Shown here: positions 7,826 through 14,463 of the stretch, in pieces
How positions within the stretch are numbered: position 1 is the stretch's first letter
How the letters are laid out: the number at the start of each line of letters is the position of its first letter
DNA from: DATKCA01 sp035544675
Lineage (GTDB): Bacteria > Acidobacteriota > Thermoanaerobaculia > Gp7-AA8
Direction of reading: 5' to 3'
DNA length: 14,463 nucleotides
Assembly: GCA_035544675.1 (NCBI GenBank)
Contig: DATKCA010000136.1
Location: 1-14,463 of the forward strand
Program-made: the position numbers and the translations under genes
Notes under the pieces: model-generated
The model's database searches: none
Told to the model about the DNA's origin: nothing
Seen by the model: the letters and a program-made list of their open reading frames with translations, nothing else

Positions 7826-10048
7826 GCTGTGCCACTCGTAGCGGTTGCGTCGTTGCCGGCGGGCCTCATCAGCGAAGCTGGAATGGCGGGGGGATTGGAC
7901 AGTTACGTCCTGACGAATACCGGAACGTCACCTGCCGCGATCACCCTGTCGCAGGTGGGAACGTTCTTCGCGCAATCGCCTGATTCCTTCGTGCTCGGCC
8001 CCGGTCAGACTCAGACGGTCACGCTGACGGGAGCCGCAGTTCCGGCGGGCTCCTACGAAGGCTCGTCGGCTCCGAGAGGGGCTGGTGTTCCGGATGGATT
8101 GACGATTCCGGTCAAGCTTCTTGCGTCGGCGCCGCCGGCGGGAACTCCGAACGTGATCGCCGTCGACTATCGTGTGACGGTCGTTGACCCTGTCGTTTCG
8201 GGATCGGTTACCTTGCTCAACGATGGCACCGGACCGGCGACAGGATTCCTCGTCGCGGATGTGCCGTGGATCGTGCCGCCGGGGGGTGCGCTCACGATTG
8301 CTGCAGGTGCATCCGTCACTCCTACGTTCCAGATCGACCTTTCGCAGCGGTCGGATGCATCTTCGGCATTCGGGTCCGCGGAGGGAGCGCTTCGATTCGT
8401 TTACCGATCCGCCGGCGGCGGTGGGAGCGCCCAAAGGTCGACGCTCACGACGACGCAGCCACCGACAACTTCAAAGGTCAGCGTTTCGGTCGTCAGCGTC
8501 ATCCCGTCAGGCACGTCAGCCGCCACGGTTCCTCCGCTCATCAGCGGCGAGATCGGTCTGTTCATGCCGGCGCTGCGGCGGTCGGCTGGTGTGGTAACGA
8601 ACGTCTCCCTGGCCAGTACGCGCGCCAGCAGCAGCGATGTGAGTCTCTTTCTCATCGGCAGTGGTGCTCTGAGCGGTCCGCCGCGAGTAGCAACTCTGTC
8701 CAACCTCGGCCCCAACCTGCCCAGATCGATGTTCGATGTCATCAACAGCGTCTTCGGTCAGGCCACCGGCACTGGAAGCTTCCACATGCGAACATCCAGA
8801 TCCGATGCGCTCGCCCTCAATGCGATGCTGATCGATGAGGGTTTCGGACGAGGCACACTTGGAACCGCTGTTACCGCATTCCGATCCGACCGCGGTACGC
8901 CGGCCGGACGGGACGTGCTGTTGCTGGGCGTCAGTAAAGGTGCCGCGACACGAGCAGACGTCTTCGTTCAGGAAGTCTCGGGAGCTCCCGTGCGCGTCAT
9001 GGTCGAATTTTTCGACGCGCAGGGTCGATCGATCGGCGTCCAACGCCCGCCCGACGATCTGACCGCGTTTGGCGCTCTGGCGTTGCCGAACGCGATACCG
9101 GCAGGTGCCGTCATGGCCAGGGTCACCGGTCTGGCTGGAGTGGGGCGGTTCGTGGCCGAGGCGGTGCAGTTCGACGACGACAGCAAAGATTCGTGGAACA
9201 TCGTCGACTCCAGCCAGTGGCTGGGATTCTCACGGTCGGAGCCGGTCATCATTCCGCTCGCCGCCGCTCTGCGCGAAGGCGACAGGGCGCTGCAGACAGA
9301 CATCACGATCGTCAACCCGGGAACCACTTCCGCGACAGTGCGCGTCACGTATTTTGGATCATCCCGGACAGGGCGGCCGCGACTGGTCCGGGGCAGGCCG
9401 GACTCGTCGGACGCGCGAGCCACCCTCGAGCGAGCCGCCACCGCCGAGGAGAGCATCACCTTGCCGCCCATGAGCAGTTCGACACTCACCGACGTCGTTC
9501 AGCGTTTTGCCCGCAGTTCGCGCGGCACGGGCTACGTCGTGGTCACGCCGTCAAATGGTGAGGTTGTGGTGACCGGTCGCACTGCCTTCACCTCGATGCA
9601 GCGACGCGGCTCGATCGGTACGAGTACACCGGCACTGCCATTGACCGCATCGGCGGCTGCCGGAATCGCGAAGCGGTTTGTCGGAATCGAAGACGCCGGT
9701 GATCAGTCCATTGCCGTCGCGCAGCGTGGCACCTTCAAATCGACCCTCGGGCTGATCGAAACGTCGGGAGCGGAAGTAACGGTTCGGGTGACCCTCCGGT
9801 ATTCGTACCCATTGATGAAAGTCTCTGCTCTGGAACGACGCTCGCGCGACATCACTCTCAAGTCGAGGGAGATGGTTCAGATCGAAAACCTCGGCAAGTG
9901 GGTGATCGGTGCCGACCGGCAGTTGCTCAGCGACCTTCATAACGTTTCCATGGACATCGAGGTGGTAGGCGGTAATGGCGCCGTGCTTCCCTTCGTCATA
10001 TCGACGGAAAACGCGTCGGGAGATCTGATTTTCCAGGGAGGCAACTGA
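7160..10048 (+). CDS. IPT/TIG-repeat secreted surface protein, main body
   Basis: This is the continuation of the frame begun at 6782. The first available start after the interruption is a GTG at 7160 inside repeat 2, with no Shine-Dalgarno sequence, giving 962 residues and no signal peptide. Contents: the rest of repeat 2, IPT repeats 3 and 4, then about 740 residues without a domain I recognise. That region contains beta-rich segments such as LDSYVLTNTGTSPAAITLSQ and GRFVAEAVQFDDDS. Ser/Thr-rich linkers occur, and the protein ends SGDLIFQGGN with no membrane anchor or sorting motif. Secretion is implied only by the N-terminal fragment, so a product from 7160 alone would probably stay in the cytoplasm. 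The gene is followed by 110 bp and a convergent cyclase gene. Function is unknown; adhesion or extracellular binding is plausible from the IPT modules only. Confidence 0.75.
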   Translation: MGIFGTNFNGTTAVAFNGVAASFLVSSDTSIATTVPAGATTGPVTVTTPAGTATGPVFTISGPPTISGFFPAAAAPGASVSISGRSFNGTTSVKFNGVTATFLVSSDTQISTTVPAGATTGPITVTTPAGAATSSSQFNVIAVPVISSVTPDAGPIGSAVSIIGARLTGTVTVTFNGAPATFAVNSDSLITTSVPAGATSGPVGISTPAGTASSPTPFTVTAAVPLVAVASLPAGLISEAGMAGGLDSYVLTNTGTSPAAITLSQVGTFFAQSPDSFVLGPGQTQTVTLTGAAVPAGSYEGSSAPRGAGVPDGLTIPVKLLASAPPAGTPNVIAVDYRVTVVDPVVSGSVTLLNDGTGPATGFLVADVPWIVPPGGALTIAAGASVTPTFQIDLSQRSDASSAFGSAEGALRFVYRSAGGGGSAQRSTLTTTQPPTTSKVSVSVVSVIPSGTSAATVPPLISGEIGLFMPALRRSAGVVTNVSLASTRASSSDVSLFLIGSGALSGPPRVATLSNLGPNLPRSMFDVINSVFGQATGTGSFHMRTSRSDALALNAMLIDEGFGRGTLGTAVTAFRSDRGTPAGRDVLLLGVSKGAATRADVFVQEVSGAPVRVMVEFFDAQGRSIGVQRPPDDLTAFGALALPNAIPAGAVMARVTGLAGVGRFVAEAVQFDDDSKDSWNIVDSSQWLGFSRSEPVIIPLAAALREGDRALQTDITIVNPGTTSATVRVTYFGSSRTGRPRLVRGRPDSSDARATLERAATAEESITLPPMSSSTLTDVVQRFARSSRGTGYVVVTPSNGEVVVTGRTAFTSMQRRGSIGTSTPALPLTASAAAGIAKRFVGIEDAGDQSIAVAQRGTFKSTLGLIETSGAEVTVRVTLRYSYPLMKVSALERRSRDITLKSREMVQIENLGKWVIGADRQLLSDLHNVSMDIEVVGGNGAVLPFVISTENASGDLIFQGGN

Positions 10049-10080
10049 GGAGACGTTCGGATCGTCCACGAGATCGAGGG

Positions 10081-10156
10081 TGACACGATTCTCAAGATAC
10101 CGGCTTCTGCCTGTTCATTGAACCCCGGAGGCTAAATTGAAGATGAACAAGCAGTT
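10081..10156 (+). repeat. Orphan copy of the ~75 bp leader (left copy)
   Basis: This stretch aligns with 12377-12451 with seven mismatches and one single-base indel over 76 positions. It keeps the Shine-Dalgarno sequence (CGGAGG, 10126-10131), the TTG at 10137 and the ATG at 10143 (MNKQF, against MNKRL in the right copy). Similarity ends at 10156, three bases before the stop codon of the convergent cyclase gene. The remaining frame encodes only a 31-residue unrelated tail that stops at 10232. It looks like the decapitated 5' end of a paralogue, or one side of a duplication. Confidence 0.85.
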
Positions 10157-10158
10157 CG

Positions 10159-10962
10159 CTACTTCTTCACCAGCGCCACAATCCGCACCGGCCCGCCCGA
10201 CCCGCCGGCGATCTTCATCGGCAAGGCGATGACCACGGCCCCGCGCTCGGGCAGCTTCTCCAGGTTCGCGACATTCTCGAGGCCGGGCACATTCGCCGCG
10301 GCAGCGATGCGATGGACGATGAAGTCGCGCGACTGTCCGTAGTCGATGCTGGCCGTGTCGACGCCCAGGGCGCCGGCGCGGCGCTCGTCCACGAGGAGGC
10401 GGGCAGCGTCTTCACCGAAGGATGGGAAGTGCAGCGCGTCGGTCGCGCCGGGGCGGTCGTCGCCGAAGTACGCGCGCCGATCGGGCCATCGCGATCCCCA
10501 TCCCGTGCGCAGGAGGACGATCGTTCCGGGCGCGATCGCACCGTGGCGCGACTCCCACGCGCGGACATCGTCCGCAGTGAGCCGGTAATCCGCGTCCGCA
10601 GCTGCTTTGGCGCTGACGTCGATGACGGCCGCGGGCGCGATCAACTGCTCGACCGGAATCTGATCGGCCGTCCGCCTTCCCTCGGCGAAGTGAATCGGCG
10701 CATCGAGATGCGTCCCGCCGTGCTCGGGCGAGCAGAACGAATTCGCGGAGTAGAAATAACCGCCCGGGGTCTGCCCGAAGCTGAGTTGCTCGAGCTCGAA
10801 CGTGGTGGGAGAGCCCGGCCAGTACAGCGTCCGTTCGTCGAAGGCCCAGGTCATGTCGATGACGACGTCGAAGGAGATGTCGGAGCGGTCGGCCGTGGCG
10901 CAGCCGGCCAGAAGAAGAAGCAGGACCGCGAGGAACGCCGGCTCTCCTCGGGTGTTCATCAT
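10159..10962 (-). CDS. Cyclase family protein (kynurenine-formamidase-like metal hydrolase), lipoprotein
   Basis: The 267-residue product has a lipoprotein signal: MNTRGEPAFLAVLLLLLAGC with the lipobox cysteine at 21. It should be anchored outside the cytoplasmic membrane. The cyclase-family metal-binding motif HGGTHLDAPIHF lies at 81-92 (H81, H85, D87, H91). The domain begins around FDVVIDMTWAFDER and continues to the C-terminus (VRIVALVKK). Family members hydrolyse formamides or similar amide/ester bonds, but the substrate here is unknown. The first two codons are both ATG (10962 and 10959). A GGAGG Shine-Dalgarno sequence is better spaced for the second. The first ATG overlaps the stop of the upstream PQ-loop gene (ATGA), indicating translational coupling. 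A secreted form of this enzyme is less usual than a cytoplasmic one. Confidence 0.88.
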   Translation of the reverse strand: MMNTRGEPAFLAVLLLLLAGCATADRSDISFDVVIDMTWAFDERTLYWPGSPTTFELEQLSFGQTPGGYFYSANSFCSPEHGGTHLDAPIHFAEGRRTADQIPVEQLIAPAAVIDVSAKAAADADYRLTADDVRAWESRHGAIAPGTIVLLRTGWGSRWPDRRAYFGDDRPGATDALHFPSFGEDAARLLVDERRAGALGVDTASIDYGQSRDFIVHRIAAAANVPGLENVANLEKLPERGAVVIALPMKIAGGSGGPVRIVALVKK

Positions 10963-11222
10963 CGCTCCTCCCTCATCTTCACGACGACGATGCTCAGGAC
11001 CAGAAACAGCGTGAGCACGTTCGTGAGGATGAGGGCCAGGTCGTCCCGCAGAACTCCGTAAACGCCCCACAAAGCTACGCCGACCGAAAACGCCGCCAGC
11101 CAGGCCCACGAGAAGTCCTGGGCACGCCGCGTCTTCCACGTTTTCACGACCTGCGGCAGCCAACTCCCCGTCACCAGAATGGCGGCGAGAATCGCGACGA
11201 GATTCGCCAGGTTGTTCTTCAT
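10959..11222 (-). CDS. PQ-loop / SemiSWEET-type small membrane protein
   Basis: The 87-residue protein has three hydrophobic segments and the PQ-loop motif GSWLPQVVKTWKTRRAQDFS (19-38). This is the size and layout of SemiSWEET transporters, which dimerise to move sugars across the membrane. A sugar substrate is inferred from the family only. The start is ATG 11222 (MKNNLANLVAILAA). Its stop overlaps the cyclase start by four bases, so both genes share an mRNA. A CATAAT -10-like hexamer lies about 26 nt upstream at 11254-11249, overlapping the -10 of the divergent gene. Confidence 0.85.
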   Translation of the reverse strand: MKNNLANLVAILAAILVTGSWLPQVVKTWKTRRAQDFSWAWLAAFSVGVALWGVYGVLRDDLALILTNVLTLFLVLSIVVVKMREER

Positions 11223-11248
11223 CGTGATGTCCCGCAGCTGCGCAGCGC

Positions 11249-11256
11249 ATTATGCT
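11249..11256. promoter_or_regulatory. Overlapping divergent -10 boxes
   Basis: Within ATTATGCT (11249-11256) the minus strand reads CATAAT toward the PQ-loop gene and the plus strand reads TATGCT toward the HEPN-like gene. Two polymerases could not occupy both at once. The element is flanked by GC-rich palindromic sequence (GCTGCGCAGC, 11237-11246). No -35 boxes are assigned. Confidence 0.35.
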
Positions 11257-11277
11257 CCGCAGGCGTCAGAGGAGAAA

Positions 11278-11307
11278 ATGATGAAGCGACGCCTTGCACA
11301 TGGATGA
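11278..11307 (+). CDS. Possible 9-codon upstream ORF (leader peptide)
   Basis: An AGAGGAG Shine-Dalgarno sequence at 11268-11274 precedes ATG ATG, which encodes MMKRRLAHG and stops at TGA 11305-11307. The stop overlaps the start of the HEPN-like gene (ATG 11300) by 8 bases in a different frame. The downstream gene has no Shine-Dalgarno sequence of its own at normal distance. Translation of this short frame may therefore deliver ribosomes to it by coupling. Alternatively the Shine-Dalgarno sequence serves 11300 at unusually long spacing. Confidence 0.35.
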   Translation: MMKRRLAHG

Positions 11308-11707
11308 AACTGCAATTGACGGCGCCATCGGCCGGAGCATCGCCGCATTTCAGACACTCGAAGACCAATTCCGCCGGATCATCTCGTTCTGCACCGATGG
11401 CCGGGGCCGTGGCGCCGCTCACACGTCGATGGCTGGAGAAACGTTCGCTGACACGATCCAACGTGCAGAGAAAATCGTGCATCCCTTCATCAACCGGTGG
11501 GGTGGCCAGAATGCCCCGTCGATCCGCGCCCAGTTTCAGGATGCGATCGACAGCAGCCGGCTGCTCGATCAGCGCCGGAACCGGATCGTTCATTCAGCAC
11601 TCGCACCGGCAGCTCTTGATTCGGTCGTGGCCGGCCTGAGCGAAGTCTCGTCGGCCCTCGACGTCGTGCATCGTCAACTGATGCACTGGTACCGGCCCGG
11701 CGAATGA
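11300..11707 (+). CDS. Hypothetical HEPN-like small protein
   Basis: The 135-residue, mainly helical product begins MDETAIDGAIGRSIAAFQTL. Near the C-terminal third it has QRRNRIVHSAL, in which R93 and H98 form an R-x4-H motif. That spacing resembles the RNase motif of HEPN-domain proteins, many of which act in toxin-antitoxin or defence systems, though others are inactive. No obvious antitoxin or nucleotidyltransferase partner lies beside it. An upstream TTG at 11294 would add two residues. It is convergent with the STM3941-like gene, leaving 26 bp between the stops. The HEPN assignment is tentative. Confidence 0.55.
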   Translation: MDETAIDGAIGRSIAAFQTLEDQFRRIISFCTDGRGRGAAHTSMAGETFADTIQRAEKIVHPFINRWGGQNAPSIRAQFQDAIDSSRLLDQRRNRIVHSALAPAALDSVVAGLSEVSSALDVVHRQLMHWYRPGE

Positions 11708-11733
11708 GGGCCCGTCCAAATCCGGGCGTGGAG

Positions 11734-12234
11734 TCAGGCTTCCGGCGCTCGAACCGCGGGTACGTTCCGCTGGACGAACTGGATGGCCTCGTCGATGCCT
11801 GGCGTGATCCCGGCAAACGTGAATCCCCAGTGTCCCAGCCCCATCGCCTCGTTGGCTTTGGCCACCTTCCTCTGTAACGTCGACACACGCGCCAGGAAAG
11901 GCTCAGGCTGGCGGAGCGAGACCCCGAGGAATCGGGTGCCGTGAATGGAAATGACGACCACCTCTTCGATCTCCGTCCACGGAATGACCACGCCGCGGTT
12001 CTCGTCAGAAATGCCGCTGAGATCGAATGCGAACACGACGCCGCTCTTCACGACGTTCTTCGCTGCCGCGACGACGACCAGGCCGAAGAAGGCAGCACAG
12101 AGCCAGCCCATCGTTCGATCAAAGGCCGTTTCGCCCGTCATTGCCAGGAAGATGCCGACGGCCACGAAGAGCAACGCGCCAAGAAGGAGAACCGCGGTCT
12201 TCGCGGGCGATCGCTTGAATTCGATTCTTTCCAT
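11734..12234 (-). CDS. STM3941-like two-helix membrane protein
   Basis: The 166-residue protein has a short basic N-terminus (MERIEFKRSPAK) and two membrane helices at about 12-32 and 41-58. A cytosolic or periplasmic domain follows with SGISDENRGVVIPWTEIEEV (73-92). This architecture, with a conserved IPW segment after GI-x-D, resembles the STM3941/DUF-type family of Gram-negative bacteria. Its role is unknown. The start at 12234 has no clear Shine-Dalgarno sequence. A weak GCCCG...CGGGC hairpin (about 11709-11726) lies in the spacer to the convergent HEPN-like gene. Confidence 0.6.
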   Translation of the reverse strand: MERIEFKRSPAKTAVLLLGALLFVAVGIFLAMTGETAFDRTMGWLCAAFFGLVVVAAAKNVVKSGVVFAFDLSGISDENRGVVIPWTEIEEVVVISIHGTRFLGVSLRQPEPFLARVSTLQRKVAKANEAMGLGHWGFTFAGITPGIDEAIQFVQRNVPAVRAPEA

Positions 12235-12376
12235 AGGCGTTTCTCAGCCGGACCACGCTCTGCCGCTCACCGGGGCGCGAGAAGAGTACCGCACTGCCGC
12301 GGACCAGAGCCCCACACGCCTCGGCTCAGGTCCCAACATCGCCAGATGGATTCCGTAACATCGGGCGCGCGCGAGC

Positions 12377-12451
12377 TGACACGATTCTTGCGATAGCGGC
12401 TTCTGCTGTTCATTGATCCCAGGAGGCTAAATTGAAGATGAACAAGCGGTT
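12377..12451 (+). repeat. Leader of the secreted DRN-repeat gene (right copy of the ~75 bp repeat)
   Basis: This is the intact partner of 10081-10156, in the same orientation 2296 bp away. It contains AGGAGG (12421-12426), TTG 12432, ATG 12438 and the first codons of the secreted protein gene. The conservation of the non-coding part (TGACACGATTCT, then CGGCTTCTGC and TGTTCATTGA) suggests a promoter or leader function, but I cannot assign -35 and -10 boxes with confidence. Confidence 0.85.
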
Positions 12452-13307
12452 GGCAATGCGCTTTGCTGCTGTGACGTTGTTTGCGACCCTCGTCGGGACG
12501 TCCGCTTTTGCGGATTCTCGTCCTTCAAAAGTGACGCGGTCGCGTGGTGAGGGGCGCACGGCGGTGAGCCGGGAGCGCGTCGCGGCCCGGCCGGCGGAGC
12601 GGCCTCAGGTGCGCCGTGGCGACGATTCGCGAAACCGGTCCGGCGCCATCGATCGCAACCGCTCGCGTGCGAGCGCGGCCGATCGCAATCGACCGAGCGC
12701 GGCCGATCGCAATCGCTCGCGTGCATCGGGGGGCGAGCGGAACCGGTCGGGCGCGAGAGCGGTGGAGCGCGATCGTGACCGCAGCCTCGCCTATCGCGGG
12801 CGCGGGCGCGAGACCCGCGAGGACGACCGCCGTTTCCGTGGCGGGCAGCATTCGTTCTCCGGCGGCGGCGGACGCCGCTACACGCGCCAGCCGTACTACG
12901 CGCACGGCCGCGTCTCGCGCGTGGCGCGCTATGGCAGCGGGTACCGCGTCTGGATCGGCGGGGCCCCGTATCCGTTCTTCATCCCGGGCTCGTACTACCA
13001 CCGCGACCGCTTCCGCGTCGGCCTCTCCATCAACCTGGGCGGCTTCTACAACCCGCTCGGCTACTACGACTACTACGACGCCGGCTACGGCCGCTCGTAT
13101 TCGCGCGGCGAGCTGCGCGGCTACGTCGAGAGCGTCGACTACCGCCGCGACACGTTCGTCATCCGCAACGAAGCGACGGGAAGTTACGTGACCGTGGTGA
13201 TGCGCGATCGCCGGCGTGAAGTCCGGCCGGGCGACTACGTCGAGCTGTACGGCGACTGGTCGCGCTCGGGGCTCTTTACCGCGTACGACGTCGACCGTTT
13301 GAACTGA
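12432..13307 (+). CDS. Secreted Arg/Asp/Asn-rich repeat protein with C-terminal beta domain
   Basis: The 291-residue product has a signal peptide ending around TLVGTSAFA. A basic low-complexity stretch (about 30-130) follows, with repeated DRNRSRAS/DRNRPS units encoded by near-identical DNA (GATCGCAA at 12651, 12681 and 12705). A Tyr/Gly-rich region then includes YRVWIGGAPYPFFIPGSYYH (161-180) and GYYDYYDAGYG. The C-terminal part (about 227-290) reads RGYVESVDYRRDTFVIRNEA and ends GLFTAYDVDRLN. It resembles small OB-fold-like domains of secreted DUF5666-type proteins. Function is unknown; the charge suggests binding to nucleic acids or polyanions at the envelope. TTG 12432 is 5 nt from AGGAGG. 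ATG 12438 is an alternative start 11 nt away that removes two residues. A strong hairpin follows the stop. Confidence 0.75.
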   Translation: MKMNKRLAMRFAAVTLFATLVGTSAFADSRPSKVTRSRGEGRTAVSRERVAARPAERPQVRRGDDSRNRSGAIDRNRSRASAADRNRPSAADRNRSRASGGERNRSGARAVERDRDRSLAYRGRGRETREDDRRFRGGQHSFSGGGGRRYTRQPYYAHGRVSRVARYGSGYRVWIGGAPYPFFIPGSYYHRDRFRVGLSINLGGFYNPLGYYDYYDAGYGRSYSRGELRGYVESVDYRRDTFVIRNEATGSYVTVVMRDRRREVRPGDYVELYGDWSRSGLFTAYDVDRLN

Positions 13308-14037
13308 TCCCTCTCCGGGGCGCGGGTGAGGACACCCGCGCTCCATTCCTCGCTCCGGCAGACATGCCGATCACCGCGATCCGCCGAGGATCGACGTACG
13401 GCAGGCGGGACGCCCAACGGGCTGCGTGACCGAGGTCCGACTCCATTTCCTCGATCGCCCTCACGGTCCACTCGCCACGTCCGTGCCACGCCGGCCCGGT
13501 GCCGAGGAGCGGCAGGCTGACGACGACGTAGCCGTGACTGGCGAGGAGCTCGAACAGAACCCCTTGCGCCGTGGCACCCCCGCCAGCGTGGAGAACCAAC
13601 GGAAACGGTCCCTCTTCAGGAGCCGCATCGCGGCGTGAGGCCATCGATACGGCGAGAATCGACTCCCACTCGGCTTGCGACGGCTCGCCGTCGAAGTAGG
13701 GGCGCATCGGGCCCCTCCGGTATTCCGCGGCGATCTCCTCAGCCTCACGAGCAGTTGCCGAACCGAGCTCGCTCTTTCTAATCTCGATGAAGTCGCCGAG
13801 ATCCATCGCGGTTCCGGTTCCAGCCTCCGCCGGATACCAGACCGCGAACTGAATCGGCCGCCCGATCTCGCGAGACCGGTCCGAAAAATCGGAGAAGTAA
13901 CCCCGCGCCCGGTCCCGTTCGAGCACTGAGATGAAACCGACCGAGTGCGTCCCCGGCTCCAGTTCTCCCCAGACGACCGGGGGCGCCGCCGCAGCAGGCG
14001 GAGTCAGCATGATGAGAATGACGATGAGGACTGACAC
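13276..14037 (-). pseudogene. 3'-truncated secreted alpha/beta hydrolase
   Basis: The frame starts at GTG 14037 with a signal-like peptide (MSVLIVILIMLTPPAAAA). It shows an alpha/beta-hydrolase layout similar to dienelactone hydrolase/PAF-acetylhydrolase relatives. Seen features are PIQFAVWYPAEAG (61-73), PFPLVLHAGGGATAQG (144-159, oxyanion-type loop), LLASHGYVVVSLPLLGTGP, and VDPRRIAVIGMSAGA with the nucleophile S226 in GMSAG. Right after this elbow, near 13350, homology stops. The frame runs through a GC-rich hairpin and ends antisense to the neighbouring gene at 13276. The catalytic acid and histidine, which should lie further C-terminal, are absent, so the product is presumably inactive. 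The likely cause is a deletion or rearrangement at the hairpin. Confidence 0.75.
13317..13344. terminator. GC-rich hairpin after the secreted-protein gene
   Basis: Perfect 9 bp arms GCGCGGGTG (13320-13328) and CACCCGCGC (13333-13341) flank the loop AGGA and extend by further G-C or G-U pairs. It starts 9 nt after the stop codon at 13307. There is no T-tract, so it may be a dispersed palindromic element rather than a classic terminator. It also marks the point where the opposing hydrolase gene loses homology. Confidence 0.6.
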
Positions 14038-14165
14038 GGCGATGGCGCTCGACAGTGAGACGCGACAAGCCGACCTTTGTTAACAATCGAGTCGAGCCTC
14101 TCCGCAATGAGGGCCGTTACCCCGTCGAAGCGCCGCTCAATCGTCACGGGAATGAAATACGACGG

Positions 14166-14463
14166 TTAAAGCCGCCGATCCCATTCGCCGAGCAGCTCCG
14201 CCTCGCGCCGCGCGATCGCCGGTCCCGCCATCAGATCGTGATCCGCGTGGTGGAGCAGGTAGGCGTCGATCATCGGACGGAACGACTGCTGAATCGTTCG
14301 CGGGCGGAGCCCCGCCGCCTCAGCCCGGGTCGTGCGGGCCCGGAAGAATCCTCCTTCGCGCTCCTTTCTCCAGACCCACAGAGGCACGTCGGTGAAGGAT
14401 TCGATGCCGCGCTCGAACAGGAGCTCCGCCGGCACCCACCGCAGATCAACGCGCCTCGGCGAG
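14166..14463 (-). CDS. NAD-dependent epimerase/dehydratase (SDR family), C-terminal part
   Basis: This frame is open to the right edge, so the start and the Rossmann domain lie outside the window. The visible 98 codons include LRWVPAELLFERGIESFTDV, then PLWVWRKEREGGFFRARTTR, AAGLRPRTIQQS and a final REAELLGEWDRRL. This arrangement (WVP...LPLW...GFFR...A..AGLR.RP) is the familiar C-terminal end of atypical-SDR NAD-dependent epimerases. The protein ends at TAA 14168-14166. Substrate cannot be judged from this end. The GTG at 14435 is an internal codon, not the start. The 128 bp between this gene and the hydrolase shows nothing recognisable. Confidence 0.75.
   Translation of the reverse strand, partial: SPRRVDLRWVPAELLFERGIESFTDVPLWVWRKEREGGFFRARTTRAEAAGLRPRTIQQSFRPMIDAYLLHHADHDLMAGPAIARREAELLGEWDRRL

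Noticed and set aside
6889..7869. 326-codon minus-strand frame opposite the IPT repeats
   Set aside because: Its repeated peptide only mirrors the IPT repeats on the other strand; it has no separate start signals.
10081..12451. The 75 bp direct repeats as integrase att sites or transposon ends
   Set aside because: No integrase, transposase or tRNA gene is present, the repeats are direct and include coding starts, and they diverge by about 10%; a duplication is simpler.
12525..13346. 273-codon minus-strand frame opposite the DRN-repeat gene
   Set aside because: It has an Ala/Val/Arg shadow composition, whereas the plus strand has a signal peptide, a strong Shine-Dalgarno sequence and a terminator-like hairpin.

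Overview
The window is GC-rich bacterial DNA with dense genes and short spacers. The spacers carry CACAGAG-type inverted repeats, TAAGGAC-type heptamers and GGTCAGGCA palindromes. Together with the gene content this resembles an environmental Acidobacteriota genome, probably assembled from a metagenome. That placement is inference; no rRNA or other marker gene is present.

Left part (1-3997, all on the minus strand): a benzoyl-CoA epoxidation (box) locus in transcription order boxR, boxC, boxB. BoxR is an XRE helix-turn-helix regulator fused to a shikimate-kinase-like domain, expected to sense benzoyl-CoA. BoxB is the diiron oxygenase that makes the 2,3-epoxide of benzoyl-CoA; its C-terminal end runs off the left edge. 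BoxC is the ring-opening lyase. A near-palindromic 16-mer occurs at the 5' end of boxR and again, with one change, between boxR and boxC. It is a good candidate operator.

Middle part (4000-6600): a repeat-rich spacer, a LURP-one-related gene (minus), and divergent from it an MgtC/SapB-DUF4010 membrane protein (plus). An array of 7.6 CCGGTTT heptamers follows, directly upstream of an OsmC-family peroxiredoxin gene. Several genes here have a -10-like hexamer only 6-7 nt before the start codon, which suggests leaderless mRNAs.

Right part (6600-14463): a large secreted IPT/TIG-repeat surface protein whose frame is broken by one in-frame TGA in the second repeat. Next is a 2.2 kb block of four genes: a cyclase-family lipoprotein and a PQ-loop (SemiSWEET-type) protein, overlapping by ATGA; a HEPN-like small protein; and an STM3941-like membrane protein. 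This block is bracketed by two direct copies of a ~75 bp leader that includes a Shine-Dalgarno sequence and start codons. The right-hand copy drives a secreted Arg/Asp/Asn-rich protein. The left-hand copy is orphaned at the 3' end of the cyclase gene. The window ends with a 3'-truncated alpha/beta hydrolase and the C-terminal end of an NAD-dependent epimerase.

No RNA genes, transposases or CRISPR arrays were recognised.
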